DNA of 64,000 nt from Glycine soja (lineage: Eukaryota > Streptophyta > Magnoliopsida > Fabales > Fabaceae). The notes under the pieces are model-generated. The model saw only the letters and a program-made list of their open reading frames with translations, did not search any database and had not been told where the DNA came from. Below are positions 1-14,521 of the stretch, in pieces; within the stretch, counting starts at the first letter, position 1; each line of letters opens with the position of its first letter. The stretch spans positions 6,512,501 to 6,576,500 of the forward strand of contig NC_041005.1 in assembly GCF_004193775.1 (NCBI RefSeq), given 5' to 3'. The position numbers and the translations under genes are program-made.

Positions 1-2300
1 GTCCACCTCGAACACTATATACATTATATCTTAGACACATTGTCATAATTCATCTCAAACAAATCAATAAAAATAGTTTTTGAAGTTTTTTTTTTTTTAT
101 ATGAAACCACCTCCAAATTGTTTACTACATTAACTTTTTATGCCCTTAATTATTTAACGATTTTTCCCCATCGATAACTATAAATCCCATAAATCAATTT
201 CTTGGACCCTCCATCATAAGGATACGAGAATATCATTGAATGAAACCACTTATTAGATTGACTTTCCTTTTCCTATACAATGTAAAGGTTTATCACTTAA
301 GTGCAAATCCATTAATTAATTAAGTAAAAATAGATTAGCAGATTAAGGCCCAATAATTTTAGGGATAATCCCAAAATAAGTATTACATCTTGTTCTATAT
401 ATAAGATCTTTGTGTACTTGCTTCACAAAATTAAAAATTTAGTTAATGACTTAAATTTGTCAATTATTTTTATGTTTTTTTTTTCAAAGATTAGCCTCTA
501 TGGTTAATTAATATTTTTTCACCTAATTAATTAATACATATTTAATATTATTTTTATTAACAATTAATTAATATAGTAGACATATTTTCTTAATCTTGAA
601 ATTTAAAGATGAAAACTATTTTAAAAAATACTTTGTCAAACTAAATGAAACCTAAAACACTATTTTAAAAATTATAAAATGATAAAAATATCACCTTCCG
701 AATTTACTTCATTTTTCTATAGATAATAAAAAATTGCATATGTAATAGTAAAAATAATAAATTTGGAAAACTATACTTTATTTTATAAATAACCATAGAA
801 ACATAATATTTTTTATTTTCAAAACTATATATGAAATAGTATTAATAACAATAGATGAAAAGTATTTTTTATGGTTATTTATAAAAATAAAATAAAAACA
901 AAATCATTTTTCAAAGGAGGCATGATATACTAAAGAGTAAAGAGCAATTGATTCAAGTAGTATATACTTGAAAAAATTAACTTCAGGAAAAAAAACTTTA
1001 ATTTGAATCTGAAATAGTTCTTATTATATTATAATTTTTTAATTTAAATAAAATAATGTCCTATAAAAAGTATGTTGTTCTAGAAAAAAGAAAAAACAAA
1101 AAAAGAGGGAAGCGTGATATATTTTGTTCATCTCCTTTTCCACTCCCTGTTTTGGACGAGAGTTGGTGCAAGTTGTGGCATCAACCTCAATTGAAGGAGA
1201 TTTGTCCTTTCACCATTTTGAGAGAATGAAATTCCGTCTCCACTTTCCCCATCAAAGTCAAACCGGCCTTAACAAGTGATCAATAAACTAACAAAGTTGT
1301 CATTATTGCTCAACAAAATAAATTATTCTCTCCTTTTTATGTTCTTTTAATCAATATAAATTAATTATATAAAATATCAATAAAATATATATTTACTAGA
1401 AGAATTCATGTAATGATAAATGTATTTAAGAATTTAAATTAAACATCAATAAATATTATTATTAAAAAATAATCAAGACTATTTTTTTTAAAATGAAAAA
1501 TATTTTGAAACAAATCAACTAATTTTTTAAGACATATATAAGACGAAACGAAACGGAGAGAAGAATGATGATTAAGTAGCCAACAACATAAGACTCAAGC
1601 TCATGAGCATGCCATTATTCTAGTATACAGTTCGATTGGAATTTTCAAATTTGGACGGGTGTCGGGCGAATCCTATTCCCATCCCCTTTATTCCCCCTTT
1701 ATTCAAATTTATTTTGAATACGTTTTAGTATTAGAGTTGAACAGTATATATTGATACTGTAAAAATTTTACATCTTGTTTAATCATAATTTATTGTTAAT
1801 ATAATTTTTAAAATAATCATCATAAAAATTAATAAATTTATCATATATAATAATGAATTATGATTTAACAACAGTGTCATATAAATTTTTTTCTTGAAAT
1901 TATTCTGATTTTTTATTAATACAACAATTTCATATTGCAAGAGAAAAGTATATAACACGAGATTAATGAATTTTACACAAATATAATAATAAAACATATT
2001 AATTTTTTATAAAATAATATTATAATCCTAACAAGGACCCAAATACACAAATCAACGGCGTGTAATTTTCACTATAGTACATGTTAGTTCACGAGCGCTT
2101 CCATGATTCGTCGATAAACGGTCCAGATTAGTCACCGTTCAAACACGTAATTACACGTAACAGATTAGGTCACTTTCGTGATTTCAGTCAGCAAAAACAC
2201 TTTCCCTTTTCCTTTTTAATGTCAAGTGCCGCCCATACTTTTTCCTTTTTATTCTTTTTTTGTTAAAAAAAAAAACTCCCAAGAGTAAGCACACGTTCAT
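1..2300. other. AT-rich intergenic DNA upstream of the bZIP gene
   Basis: No coding region, RNA gene or structured repeat could be supported here; open frames are short and of low complexity. The last 200 bases hold ACGT-core motifs (for example CACGTAA and ACACGTAA near 2140-2160) that could be promoter elements of the downstream bZIP gene, but that is only an inference. Confidence 0.5.
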
Positions 2301-2316
2301 GCACATTGGCTTCTTC

Positions 2317-2324
2317 TATTTATA
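2317..2324 (+). promoter_or_regulatory. TATA box candidate of the bZIP gene
   Basis: TATTTATA followed by a C-rich stretch lies about 155 bases upstream of the ATG at 2477. A start site about 30 bases downstream would give a 5' leader of roughly 125 bases, rich in pyrimidines. The open frame runs upstream of 2477 but holds no earlier in-frame ATG. Confidence 0.5.
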
Positions 2325-2476
2325 CCCCACAAGCTGCTACTCTCATTCCCTTTTCCCTCCCTATTCTCTCTCCTACTGTTAACGTTTTCTGTTTTCTTTC
2401 CGTCGACGTTCTGGCTGCGTCCCAAGAATCTCTGACGCCGTTGTCGGTTTTCTCCGGCCACGGCTACTTCCAACGG

Positions 2477-5400
2477 ATGGCGACGACGACCACGGAGTTC
2501 GATCTCGATTACGAGTTCCCCGATCTCGATTACGACCTTCGCTATCTCAGTCTCGCCGGAATCGATGCCCTCACCGCTTTCCAAAACCTATTACCGGTCA
2601 GTTCTCTCTCTCTCTCTCTCTCTCTCACTCACTCACTCAATTCACGTTCGATTGGAGCCATCTTTGCCACGCCATCAAACATGTTCTATGACCTATGACG
2701 TGCCAAACTGAAAATCTATTACCGCTCGCGCCTGACGCTTCCTTAACCCTAATAACAATGAGAATAAATAAACTATTTGATAAAAAATAAAATAAAAGCT
2801 GATAATAATTTTCAATTAATTAAAAATGAATGAATGTACCCTATATAACCATTTCGATTCATTGTAATTTGTAATTGTGAAAATCTCTCCAACATCCAGT
2901 AGAAGAGAGATCTTACAGAAAGAAAATGATGAGTGTGTTAATTTTTTTAACTACTTATTATATGTTTCAATTGAATTTAGAAATGTTGTGAATATGTTTC
3001 AATGTAAATCTAACTAATAAAAACAAAAATAATGATCCTAATCCTTCAAAAGTATTTTTTTTTCCTGTAAATCAAATAAATCTGTATGTGTATATGCTTC
3101 TATTGAAAATTTGTTGTAGGAAAGGATCTGCACCCTATTGAAGGGGAAAATATAAGAAGAGAAAGATATTTAGAGAAATAGTGTTGTGGTAGGTGGATTA
3201 AGATTAAGATCTCAAACATTAGATTTTTGTTGTGAAGGTGAAAGTAAAATTACTCTGAAATAAAAGAAAAAAAAGAATTTAGTAGGAGTAGGAGATGTTT
3301 GGGCTGAATAAAAAGGTGAGTGGGTGAGTGAAGGTTGCAGTGAAGTTTGTTCGTGAACAAGACTTTTGTGATGTGGACTGCTTCTTCATTATTGGGTTGT
3401 GTTGAGACTTGAGAACTTGTGTGAACGCAGGACTTTGTGATATTGCGCTTTCTCTTTTATAATTTTGTTTCTTGTCTTTCTTGCTTTGGAGTGGGTCCCC
3501 ATCCCATGATGTCCTTTCTTATTTGCAACTGTGCACCCCACTATTTGACATGCCAATCGTGTCACTGGCCATTATACTCCTCTAATTTTGCACAAAATAT
3601 TTAGCCGGTTAATTGTGTATATTGAATTCAACCGTAATTAATTATGAATAAGAGGTTACGGGATTTCTTAATCTATTGGATCACAAAATAATCTGCTTGC
3701 GAATCTATCTCATGGTCGTTAATCCATGAAAATTTTAAATGTGAAGAAAATTAAATATAAGTTTTTTAGTTAAATATATTATTCTCTAACTTTATGGCGG
3801 AAGTTGATCCATGTAGTCGACCCCACCTAGTGGGATAAGACGTTGTTGTTGTTATATATTATTCTCCAACTTTCATGATGACACAATGAAGTCTTACATA
3901 ATTACATCCAATCATCAATCCTAATGTTATTAGCATGGTCGTATAGATACCAAGAGCATCAAGGTATTTGCCTTAAGTCCATTAAAAATGTAAGTATAGA
4001 TGTACATCACAATAGAATAATTGTGTTATGTCTTAATATTTTAATAATTAATTAATAAAAAATAACTTGATTATAAGGTATTAATAAATAATTTTGTAAC
4101 TTGAAAATTTAGAAAATTAATAGTTAATATTATTTTTAATTTCTTTAAAAAGTTGGCCTTAGGCGTCTAAATAGCTGTGGTAATTAGAATTAGTGATAAA
4201 GGTATTGATTAAAAATAAAAATAAAATTGTGTATATTCACTAGCCATGACTTTCCTTGACATGTATCAATAAAATTTTCCTTTTAGTATTATTTATTTTG
4301 AGTAATACTTCCATACACAATTTTATAACAATGCATACTTAAGGGAGTGTAACAAAAGATTAGGGTGAAACGTGTGATAAAATAAGTGTATAAAAATTAT
4401 CGTAAAATAATTTTGTTCTATTATTTTTTATAAGTAGTTTTACTTCACTCCGCCGCAGATTTATAAGAAAATAAAATTGTTTGAAAAGCTTTCTGCAAAG
4501 TGACAAAGCAAACAACAATACTAAACTATTTTCATTATAGATTAGTCCAAATACGAGTAGTTTTCATGATTTTAAAATTAATTCATGCCAAGTTTATCAA
4601 ACGTCTGTTGTCAATTCAAGTGGACTGTCATGAAGATTGTTTGGGTGATATTTCTAATAAATAATTACTTTACAATTACGTAAAGAAACACCCTTGTTTA
4701 ACTTGTAAAAAAACCTTTGGCAAAAAAAATAAAAAAAACCTTGTCTATTTTTAAACCATTAGATTTATCTTTAAATGTATACAATATTAAATATTTTTGT
4801 ATAATTTATATGTCAATTTATTTTTACATATTTGCTTTTTTGGAACCCTTTTCGTTTTATTTAATATTTTTATATTAAATATTCATATTAATTAATATTA
4901 ATAAGAAAGCTTGTTACTATTGGACTAATTAACTTTGAGCACGGGTGCATGAAATATTTCACAACCAAATTAAATTGAATTCCATTGGTCACGAGTCAGT
5001 AACAACAGTACGATTAAATCACTTTATCTTTGGTTGGTGCGGAAGGAAAAGATAAGTTATACCTATTGAATGACTTGTGTCAATAAACCCAACTTATTTT
5101 CTTTATGTTATTTTGTTTTTACATAAAATCCCAAACGTTTTTACTTTCATGGAGACTTATAAAAAAATATAGAATTAAATTCAATAAATTTTTACAGTCA
5201 ATTTTTTAATACATTTTAATATGTGTACCAAAAGAAACATGATTTCAATTAAAAAAGTTTTACCTTTATACTAATACATTATTTAATGAATTTAAATTGT
5301 TAACATAATTAAAGTCATTAAGTAAGTAATTAATACAAAAATATATTATCCATAAAAGTATTTACAGTAACAATGTATCAAAATTAGTTTAAAAAAAGTT

Positions 5401-8009
5401 TAAGAAATTAGGTTCGCTCATTGACCGATCAACCTAATTCAACTTAACTTAAACTTTTTAGGTTTGTTTGAGTAACACCTAACTAAGTGGAAGGGTCATT
5501 TTGGTTCATGGAGTAAGTTATTAGTTAAGTTTGTTTGAGAGAAACTCAACTAAGTTGAGTAAGTTAGATAAATTAACATGATTGTTAGACTTAATTTGAA
5601 AAATTAACCTTATTGCATTGACGAATATGGTTTTAATTCGGTTTAGATTAGACCTAAAGGCTAGAAACAAAATTTCAAGGTTGCATCTTTAATCACAGTT
5701 CTCAAAGAGTGAAAATTGTCAATTTTAATTATTTTTAAACTTTTAATGCATGGTGGATCGTTAGAGTGAAAAAAGAGAGCATATGCGACTCAATTACTCG
5801 ACTAAAATCAACTCAATGTATATATGGTTGATTAGGTTTGAATTTTTCTTTTAAATTCTTATGCAACTCAACTTGAACATAACTTTTTATAAAGCTTTTA
5901 TATTATGGCCTCTATCTAAGTGGACCCGTTTTTAGGCTTGTGGGTTGTTGGAGTGGTGCTTTGCTACTTCCCCCCTGTACAGCGTATCTTTCGTGAATTT
6001 GCCCCATTGCTGTTCTGTATGTAAAGAAAATTAAAGAAAGTTCTGCCCAGACAAAGTGAAAAAGAAAAAAAATATGGAAAAAGATGATTATAGTGACTAA
6101 AACGATGTACAATTTTCCAGCTAGCTTAACCATCCATTCGTAATTGCAGGATGCGGCGATGACTTCATTTTCAGCTTGTGGACTAATAGACCCTCATTGT
6201 TCTCAAAACCTCACTCCCATGCATTCCACCATCACTGCTACCATTGATTCTCAGTCAACGATTTGCGCCACCAGTAATGGTATGATCGAGCACTACGTAT
6301 ATTGTATATAGCCATTATTACTTGCATGTCAAGTGCCTTTCATATTAGCATATTATTATTAGAGGAAAAAAAAGTTACACACCAGACCGAATAAAACAGT
6401 TTTATACCATTATCTAGTTATATACCATTATATGTTAAATTTGTTAATTTTTATAATAATTATCTTTAAATCATAATAACAATAATTTGTGATTGGATGA
6501 CATAGTAAACTTATTTTACATTCTTAGTGTGTGACCATGAAATTCTTTTTAACATTCTGGATTGAATTGCAAACTGCACAGTTGGGAGCCCAATCTCGGC
6601 AAATAAACCAGAGGGCAGAGAGAATCGTACCAAAGGAGCCACGAGTGGTTCCTCTGAGCCGTCTGATGAGGATGATGAAGCAGGTGCTTGTGAACAGAGC
6701 ACAAATCCAGCTGATATGAAGCGCCTTAGAAGGTATCTCAAAGATAAAGTATTAAACTTAGGTTATTTTTGGATAAATTTTTCTGTGAGAAGACGACTCA
6801 CAAGGTCTATAAGTTGGTTTTAGCCGACCGAGAGAAATTCAATCAATTTTTAATTTCTTATTTTGTTTATAAGTACTTATAAAAGAAATTATTCATATAG
6901 AATTTAAGTGATCTTCAACCTACCGTGAGATTTTAAATTATGTTATGGTTTTAGGAAGGTTTCTAATCGCGACTCTGCTAGAAGGTCAAGAAGAAGAAAG
7001 CAAGCGCAATTGTCTGAGCTTGAGTTGCAGGTAAACTGGTCTGTTGGGGGAGTACATTAATGGTATTTAATTTGATAAATAAGGGAATAAAATATAGTAA
7101 TGTTAATTCTTAGAGCTAATTCATATGAATTGTGATTAAGATAATGGAACGTTACTCGCTCTCCGAATCTATAATTTGTTTTTGGAATTTAAGACATCAA
7201 CATTCAATATTTGGTCAAATGCACAAGAAGCAATATAATGTTTTTTTTTTTTTTTCGTTTGAATTTTGCTTTCTCAGGTTGAAAAACTCAAAGTGGAAAA
7301 TGCAACCCTATACAAGCAGTTCACGGATGCTAGTCAACATTTTCGTGAGGCTGATACGAATAACCGAGTGCTAAAATCAGATGTAGAAGCTTTGAGAGCC
7401 AAGGTAAGAAAAGGAGTAGTAACTAAGAATAAAGGAAGCTTAGTTTTTAATTAAGGATGATGAAAAACATCTCAATAGAATTCCAACAGAGTAGTGCTCA
7501 GAAGAATTAAGATACACTTTTTTTAGATAAAGAATCAATTAGATAAGTTAATCTGTCTAGTTTAATTTAAAAAGAGTTTAAGATAGTTATTATAAAAGTT
7601 AATAAACTAGTAATTTGGTATTGAAGGAAGGTTTATAAAAATCTTTTACATTCTCGGCATAAACCAGCAATTTGCCCATGACTGAAGAAATTTGTGTCCA
7701 CTTATATAGGTGAAGTTAGCGGAGGATATGGTCACTAGGAGCTCTTTTACTACGTTAAACTATCAGCTTCTTCAGACACAACAACATCAAATGAGCACAC
7801 CCCCGCAACTGAACACGACTAATCTTCGCCGCATGGCGCATGTTTCGCCAACCATCACCGTCCATGGTAATGATGCCTCATACAATGGTGTAACAGTTGG
7901 TGAACAGAATTCATCAGCACTTGGAAACTTGGATATGACTTTCAACAACATCAACAATGGAGTCATGAACAATGCTATGAGTTGTGGGACTATTTGGCCA
8001 CTTGATTAG
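2477..8009 (+). CDS. Group C bZIP transcription factor (bZIP9/CPRF2-like), 6 exons
   Basis: Sequence-specific nuclear transcription factor that binds ACGT-core sites as a dimer; group C members pair with group S1 bZIPs in sugar and energy signalling (family knowledge). Exons: 2477-2596, 6150-6279, 6582-6732, 6955-7030, 7278-7403 and 7710-8009. All borders are GT-AG, phases agree, and they give 300 residues. The basic region (about residues 134-155, reading [16 protein letters not shown]) has the invariant N138 and R146, and the first zipper leucine, L156, is ten residues after R146 as required. L163 and L170 continue the heptads, and L191 and L198 fit the long zipper typical of group C. The N-terminus is acidic and aromatic ([16 protein letters not shown]), as in an activation segment. 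An acidic serine-rich stretch precedes the basic region, and the tail ends GTIWPLD. Intron 1 is unusually long at 3.55 kb. The start is the first ATG after the TATA box. Family assignment is firm; the exact orthologue is inferred. Confidence 0.93.
2603..2626 (+). repeat. (TC)n microsatellite just inside bZIP intron 1
   Basis: A dinucleotide TC tract of 24 bases starts six bases after the exon 1 donor and is followed by (ACTC)n. It sits within the first bases of the 3.55-kb first intron. Confidence 0.85.
3774..3873 (+). mobile_element. 60-bp 5'-truncated RTE-type LINE tail with 20-bp target duplication
   Basis: Bases 3794-3853 end in (GTT)n after a GACCCCACCTAGTGGGATAAG-like segment. This is the sequence I associate with the 3' end of plant RTE-clade LINEs, which finish in TTG repeats rather than poly(A). 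The insert is flanked by near-perfect 20-bp direct repeats at 3774-3793 and 3854-3873, differing at one base (TCTAAC versus TCCAAC). It lies in intron 1 of the bZIP gene in the sense direction. The target duplication is seen directly; the clade name rests on memory of the family tail. Confidence 0.7.
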
Positions 8010-9330
8010 ACTCTAGCTATGTTATTTGTCTTGTCTAATTTGATTAGTAGCCTATGTTAATGTCAAGCTGTGTTATTTGTCTTCGCTTGATTCCTCTTTA
8101 ATGATGCCTCTGTTTAAAATGGTGTCTTCTTTCGTTGTATCTAGTTTTGTATAAAAGGACATGATTGCTTTATCCATTTCTCTGAATGTAATTGTAAAAA
8201 GACAAACATCTCACCTTGCCATATATATCATCTAATAGACAGACAACAAAACCTATAAGACATGGTTTCTAATTACTAATTAGGGTCATGCCAATGCTTA
8301 CGAAGCATTTGGCTGACAAATTAAAATACGACAAAATAATTAAAGAAAACAAAATGAGACATAAGATTAAAAAGTAGAATATTTTGGCTCTGACCAATCA
8401 CCAAAGTAATGAAAAAAATGTTTATTTTATTTTACTTCATTTATATATGAAATATTACTTTAGAAATCAGAATAAACTAGTCAAGAGGTATAATTTAGTT
8501 GGTAATACATACTCACATGTTGAATTAAAAAAATATAAATTTGATTCTCATAAAATATATTCCTGTGTAAGAATAATAATTTTTAAGTGTGATTAAACTC
8601 CTCTAAACTAAGTGATTACGAATCTTATTAATAAAAAAATTACAATAAACTAAAAAAGATATCAAAACACATTTAGATGTAGTTAAATATAATTGTCACT
8701 AAAAGAAAATTCTTCATGATTATTGAGAGTCAAAAGTTCTTAATAATAATAAATCATTGCTACTAAAATTATGAGTTATTATAATTTTTTATGGATAAAT
8801 ATTAATTGTTAATTTCTTATTTTTTAGTAACAGATATAGAATTTATAATCTTTCTCTCTTTTCTTTCTTTCTTAACAATCCGAGAATCTTATATCTGCTA
8901 TGGGTTATTATAAATATACAATTATATTCTTTTCCATTTCATTTTCACTTCTTTTTCTTTTACGTTGCTTATTGTATCTAATACTTTTTATATCTCTCTT
9001 CCACTCCAATTCACCCAAAATATATATGACATTAAACATTTTCCAAAAACTATCAACCGCTTATCAATAGTCAAAATTTCTTTGAAAATAAGCATGCCAA
9101 TTTTTTTTTTTTAAATGGGCCTTTGAAATCATAAATAATACTGTTGTTTAGTTAGTTTACACTAAACGATTAAGACTTATATAGACTGCTTGACTGATCG
9201 GTTTGTTTGCCTGATGTTAATTTTTCATGTTATGACCAAAACTGAGATTTTAGAAGATAAAAAATATTCTTTTTATACACATAAATAAAGAATTTATCAA
9301 TCTCAGACTACATACATACTTGCATAATAT
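8010..9330. other. bZIP 3' flank and AT-rich spacer
   Basis: The first 200 bases are a plausible 3' UTR of the bZIP gene (AATGTAATTGTAAAAAG near 8184-8200). The remainder is low-complexity AT-rich sequence without a supported feature. Confidence 0.4.
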
Positions 9331-9339
9331 TTAGATAGC

Positions 9340-9655
9340 TAGTTGAAATATGGAATGGAATGAAATATAGAATAAATAATGAAATGAACAAAATTAACAT
9401 ATTATTCAGATATTTTATAATAAAATGAAATAAAAAATTTATTTGATTATTTAAAAAATGTATGGAATGAGAAATTGATTAGTAAATAATAAATATTTCA
9501 TATTTCTAAAATGAGAAGAAAAATTAAAGTTTTAAATAGAATGAAATAAAATACATTTCACCAAATTCAATCTCATTCCATCTTATTTTACATAATTCTA
9601 ATAATATTTTATTTTACTTCGTTATTCCATCTTATTTCATAAAATTAAATACTTC
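9340..9655. repeat. Imperfect inverted repeat, possible MITE
   Basis: The left side carries GGAATGGAATGAAATA-type motifs and the right side their inverted counterparts (TTCCATCTTATTTCAT and ATTCCATCTTATTTTA). The segment can therefore fold on itself, as many small non-autonomous DNA transposons do. No clean target duplication was found and the ends are uncertain, so simple AT-rich palindromy is an alternative. Confidence 0.35.
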
Positions 9656-9933
9656 TTAAAGAACTTACCTCTCTTCCATTCGGATGGACGGACATACTTA
9701 TTTCTCTTCTTCATCTTTATTTGTTCATTAATATTATTGTTTTAGATCGAATATACCAGTAATTCATGTGCCAAACACCTGGCAGGAATCATCAGATTAA
9801 GTGATGAGTGAATCGTTTCACAAGCTATGTCTGGGGAAGATTCACGTGTGCTGTATAAATAAATTATATATTGAAATCGATAATGTTTATCTAAACTATA
9901 GTTAGATGCTTTTCTTGTTTCAAAACCTCGTTA

Positions 9934-11870
<1,937 letters not shown>

Positions 11871-11877
11871 GTGCATG

Positions 11878-12414
11878 CTACCCCATCATCAATTCAAACT
11901 CACCAAAATCAACCTTGCCATCAAAGTTCAAATCAGCAACCTTCACCATCTTCTCAATAGCACTCATATCCCAACCCTTGTCCAACCCCAAGCAATCAAG
12001 CACCCTCTTCAACTCCATTGCATCTATGTATCCATCCCCATCCTCATCAAAGATCTTGAAGGCTTCATGCAAAAGCTCACTCCGCTTTGACATGTCCTCC
12101 AACTCACCAAGCACCTCTTCCACAGGCACTTCATCATCCAGCAAGCCACCCTTAGTTAGCTCAAACCCTGATGATGATGAGGACTTATCATACATCAAAC
12201 CTAGCTTCTCCACCACTTGCCTAGCATTTTCCTTCTTGATTCTTCCGTTGGTTTCCATGCCAAAAACACTGACAAGGGCACCAACCATCTTGTCATTAAG
12301 TTTGAGCACATTCTGGGGCTTGTGATCAAGGTGAGACACTGAGCTTTGTGGGGAGCATTTCAATGCTTGTAAAAAGTCCCCAAGGAATCTGGAGCATGCT
12401 TCTGCTATCCCCAT
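11878..12414 (-). CDS. Calmodulin-like EF-hand calcium sensor (CML45/46/47 type)
   Basis: Single-exon protein of 178 residues, probably a soluble calcium sensor that changes shape on Ca2+ binding and then contacts target proteins. Two canonical EF-hand loops are visible near the C-terminus: DEDGDGYIDAME at residues 123-134 and DLNFDGKVDFGE at 161-172. Each has D at position 1 and E at position 12. The segment near residues 42-65 (VGALVSVFGMETNGRIKKEN) looks like a degenerate EF-hand whose loop has lost the acidic ligands. A linker rich in serine and acidic residues lies between (about 77-110). Two working hands plus a longer N-terminal region fit the CML45-47 group better than calmodulin, which has four hands in 149 residues. 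There are no introns, which is usual for this group. A TATA box sits about 95 bases upstream. A role in defence or stress is family knowledge and is not shown by the sequence. Confidence 0.92.
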   Translation of the reverse strand: MGIAEACSRFLGDFLQALKCSPQSSVSHLDHKPQNVLKLNDKMVGALVSVFGMETNGRIKKENARQVVEKLGLMYDKSSSSSGFELTKGGLLDDEVPVEEVLGELEDMSKRSELLHEAFKIFDEDGDGYIDAMELKRVLDCLGLDKGWDMSAIEKMVKVADLNFDGKVDFGEFELMMG

Positions 12415-12509
12415 TTGAGTCTATATGTTGTGACTTATGATTTACTTAGCAATAGCTACGAAGCAATTGCAAGTTTTGGTACAGAACTTAAACTTGTTGT
12501 GACACACCT

Positions 12510-12518
12510 CTTTTATAG
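12510..12518 (-). promoter_or_regulatory. TATA box of the EF-hand gene
   Basis: CTATAAAAG on the minus strand, about 95 bases upstream of the ATG at 12414. A start about 30 bases downstream would leave a leader of roughly 65 bases. Confidence 0.65.
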
Positions 12519-12672
12519 TTAGATCCTTGATATTACACCCTTGTTTCAATTGTAAATCACTCAAGTGCCATTGTATGGTGCAAATCATCAATTATATAAT
12601 AATAATAATCATTGAATACAGCTAATTGGCATTATAGAGGCAGCTGGCATGCAAATTGCATTCGCTAAGGGG

Positions 12673-12674
<2 letters not shown>

Positions 12675-12757
<83 letters not shown>

Positions 12758-12759
12758 GC
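12675..12759. repeat. (TA)n followed by (TATG)n microsatellite
   Basis: About 70 bases of TA dinucleotide grading into TATG tetranucleotide repeats, some 260 bases upstream of the EF-hand gene. Open frames across it are translations of the repeat. Confidence 0.93.
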
Positions 12760-14380
12760 ATTAATTATGTAGTGCATATTAGATGTATTCTACATTTTGG
12801 TTCACTGTACCCAAGGGCATGGCAAGTTTACTGAGCACTAATACGTTAACGAATATAAATAAATTAGTTGATACTGTGTGTCCTAGTCCTCAACACTCTA
12901 CAGTGAGATGTCTTCTTTTTATCAATACCCGCTATAATTAACAAGATGCATGTATTTTGTCATTTGGTTCTTTTTTATTTGCTTATTTAAATAATTTATA
13001 CATTAATTAAGAAATGTAATTAAAGTTCATGTTTTCCTTAAAACCAATATTTTAAACTTTTTATTACATTCTGTGTATTTTACTGTAAATATAATTTTTT
13101 TAAACAAGTAAACAGATATAGTAAATGTAACTAAATAGAAAGTGATTAGATTATTCAATGAAACTTACACAAATCACTCGTTAACAAAAAAAAAAAAAAA
13201 AAGACAAGAAAACTGTGTTGCTAACATTTGTCGTGATTACAGTGTGTTTGGACACTAAAACCGCATAAATTTTGTTAAAAGAGGCAGAATCAAACATGTT
13301 ATATATATAATACTATCTCGTGCTCCAGATGATTCTTTGTGAAAGGGAAAGCTTCTTGTGGCCCCACTTCCCGTATCAAGTTAGTGTGACCTTCTTCTAT
13401 CTAAAAAGATCATTCAGTTTCCTTTAAAAATACCATTTGCTTCACGTTCACTTGAGTTTATTTATAGACCTACATTTATTTTCAAGGGTTTATTATTTTA
13501 AAATTTGAGTTTAAGTTTAACTCAATCTAAAACTAACTTGAAAGATAAAAATTGCTCTGTTTTATTTTGGCATTAGCCTTACCTATGTAAGTCTTAGATT
13601 TTTCCTAATATGTTAATCAGTACGTGCTTGAAAGAAACTGGTATGTTAAGTGGAAATGTATTTGAAATTGTGGTAAATTAATTACGTATATTAATTATAT
13701 TTTTTTAATATATTTTATAATTTCTTGAAAAATTTCTTAACATTGATTAGCATTTTGCTTAATTTTAATACACCCACGTATGTAATAATGTAAAATTTTA
13801 TTTTAATTGAAAACTGGTATAGAAAAAAGTGAAGATTTTTGGACAACAACATGCACTTGCTTGGTTAAGTCTCCGTCCCATTAGGCAGTACCTTCCTTGA
13901 AGACACTATAGTCTATTGCAATTCTCCAGAATATAATATATAATATTATGCTCTAGATCGAATCAAGCTTTTGAAAAAGATACTTTGCTACAACCATTTT
14001 TTAAAACATGTATGGTCTGAAACCGCGTTTTGTTGCTGTACTAACAAGTATTTAAATATAATTTTCAAACATTTGTTGGCCTTAATCCTGCATGAATTGT
14101 GTCCATATCACGTGGACTATTTTTAATTTGTTTACCATTGTGATTTGAATATTAGATAGTTAAAAATCAAAAGCTTGTCAGCTTAATAATGCGAGATTCA
14201 ATCCCCAAAGCCATTAGACATAACTAGTACTATAAATGTACCACAGATACACAGGATTTGCTGCTACTATGTCGAAATAAACAATATTATGCAAGAGAAA
14301 AAGGTGGTTTGTAAAGGAGCATTCTGACTCAAAAGAAAAGATAGTACAATCTATTATGCATGTAATTTATTGGGAGTTGT
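12760..14380. other. AT-rich intergenic DNA
   Basis: Nothing identifiable apart from an A17-type homopolymer near 13187-13202. Confidence 0.4.
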
Positions 14381-14455
14381 TTGGGGCACCCATCATTTTT
14401 GCTGGCACATCAACAATGTGGATGAAAGGACGAAAATGTCGGTATAAAAAAAAAA

Positions 14456-14521
14456 GTTGACGTACGTACGGATTGACAATCCTTATGGTCATACGGATTG
14501 TCAATCCGTACGTACGTCAAC
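14456..14521. repeat. Perfect 27-bp inverted repeat with 12-base loop
   Basis: The arms 14456-14482 and 14495-14521 are exact reverse complements and are separated by TTATGGTCATAC. Each arm combines GTTGACGTACGTACG with GATTGACAATCC, so each also contains small palindromes. A perfect stem this long is unlikely by chance. It could be the core of a small transposon, because the surrounding 14.39-14.73 kb has no gene. The CATACGGAT motif recalls the palindrome array at 56.2-56.5 kb. Confidence 0.9.

Noticed and set aside
2306..2476. In-frame N-terminal extension of the bZIP protein
   Set aside because: No ATG lies in this stretch; the first ATG is at 2477 and the region is a pyrimidine-rich leader.
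12649..12834. 61-codon open frame with an Ile-Tyr repeat
   Set aside because: It is a translation of the (TA)n microsatellite, not a gene.
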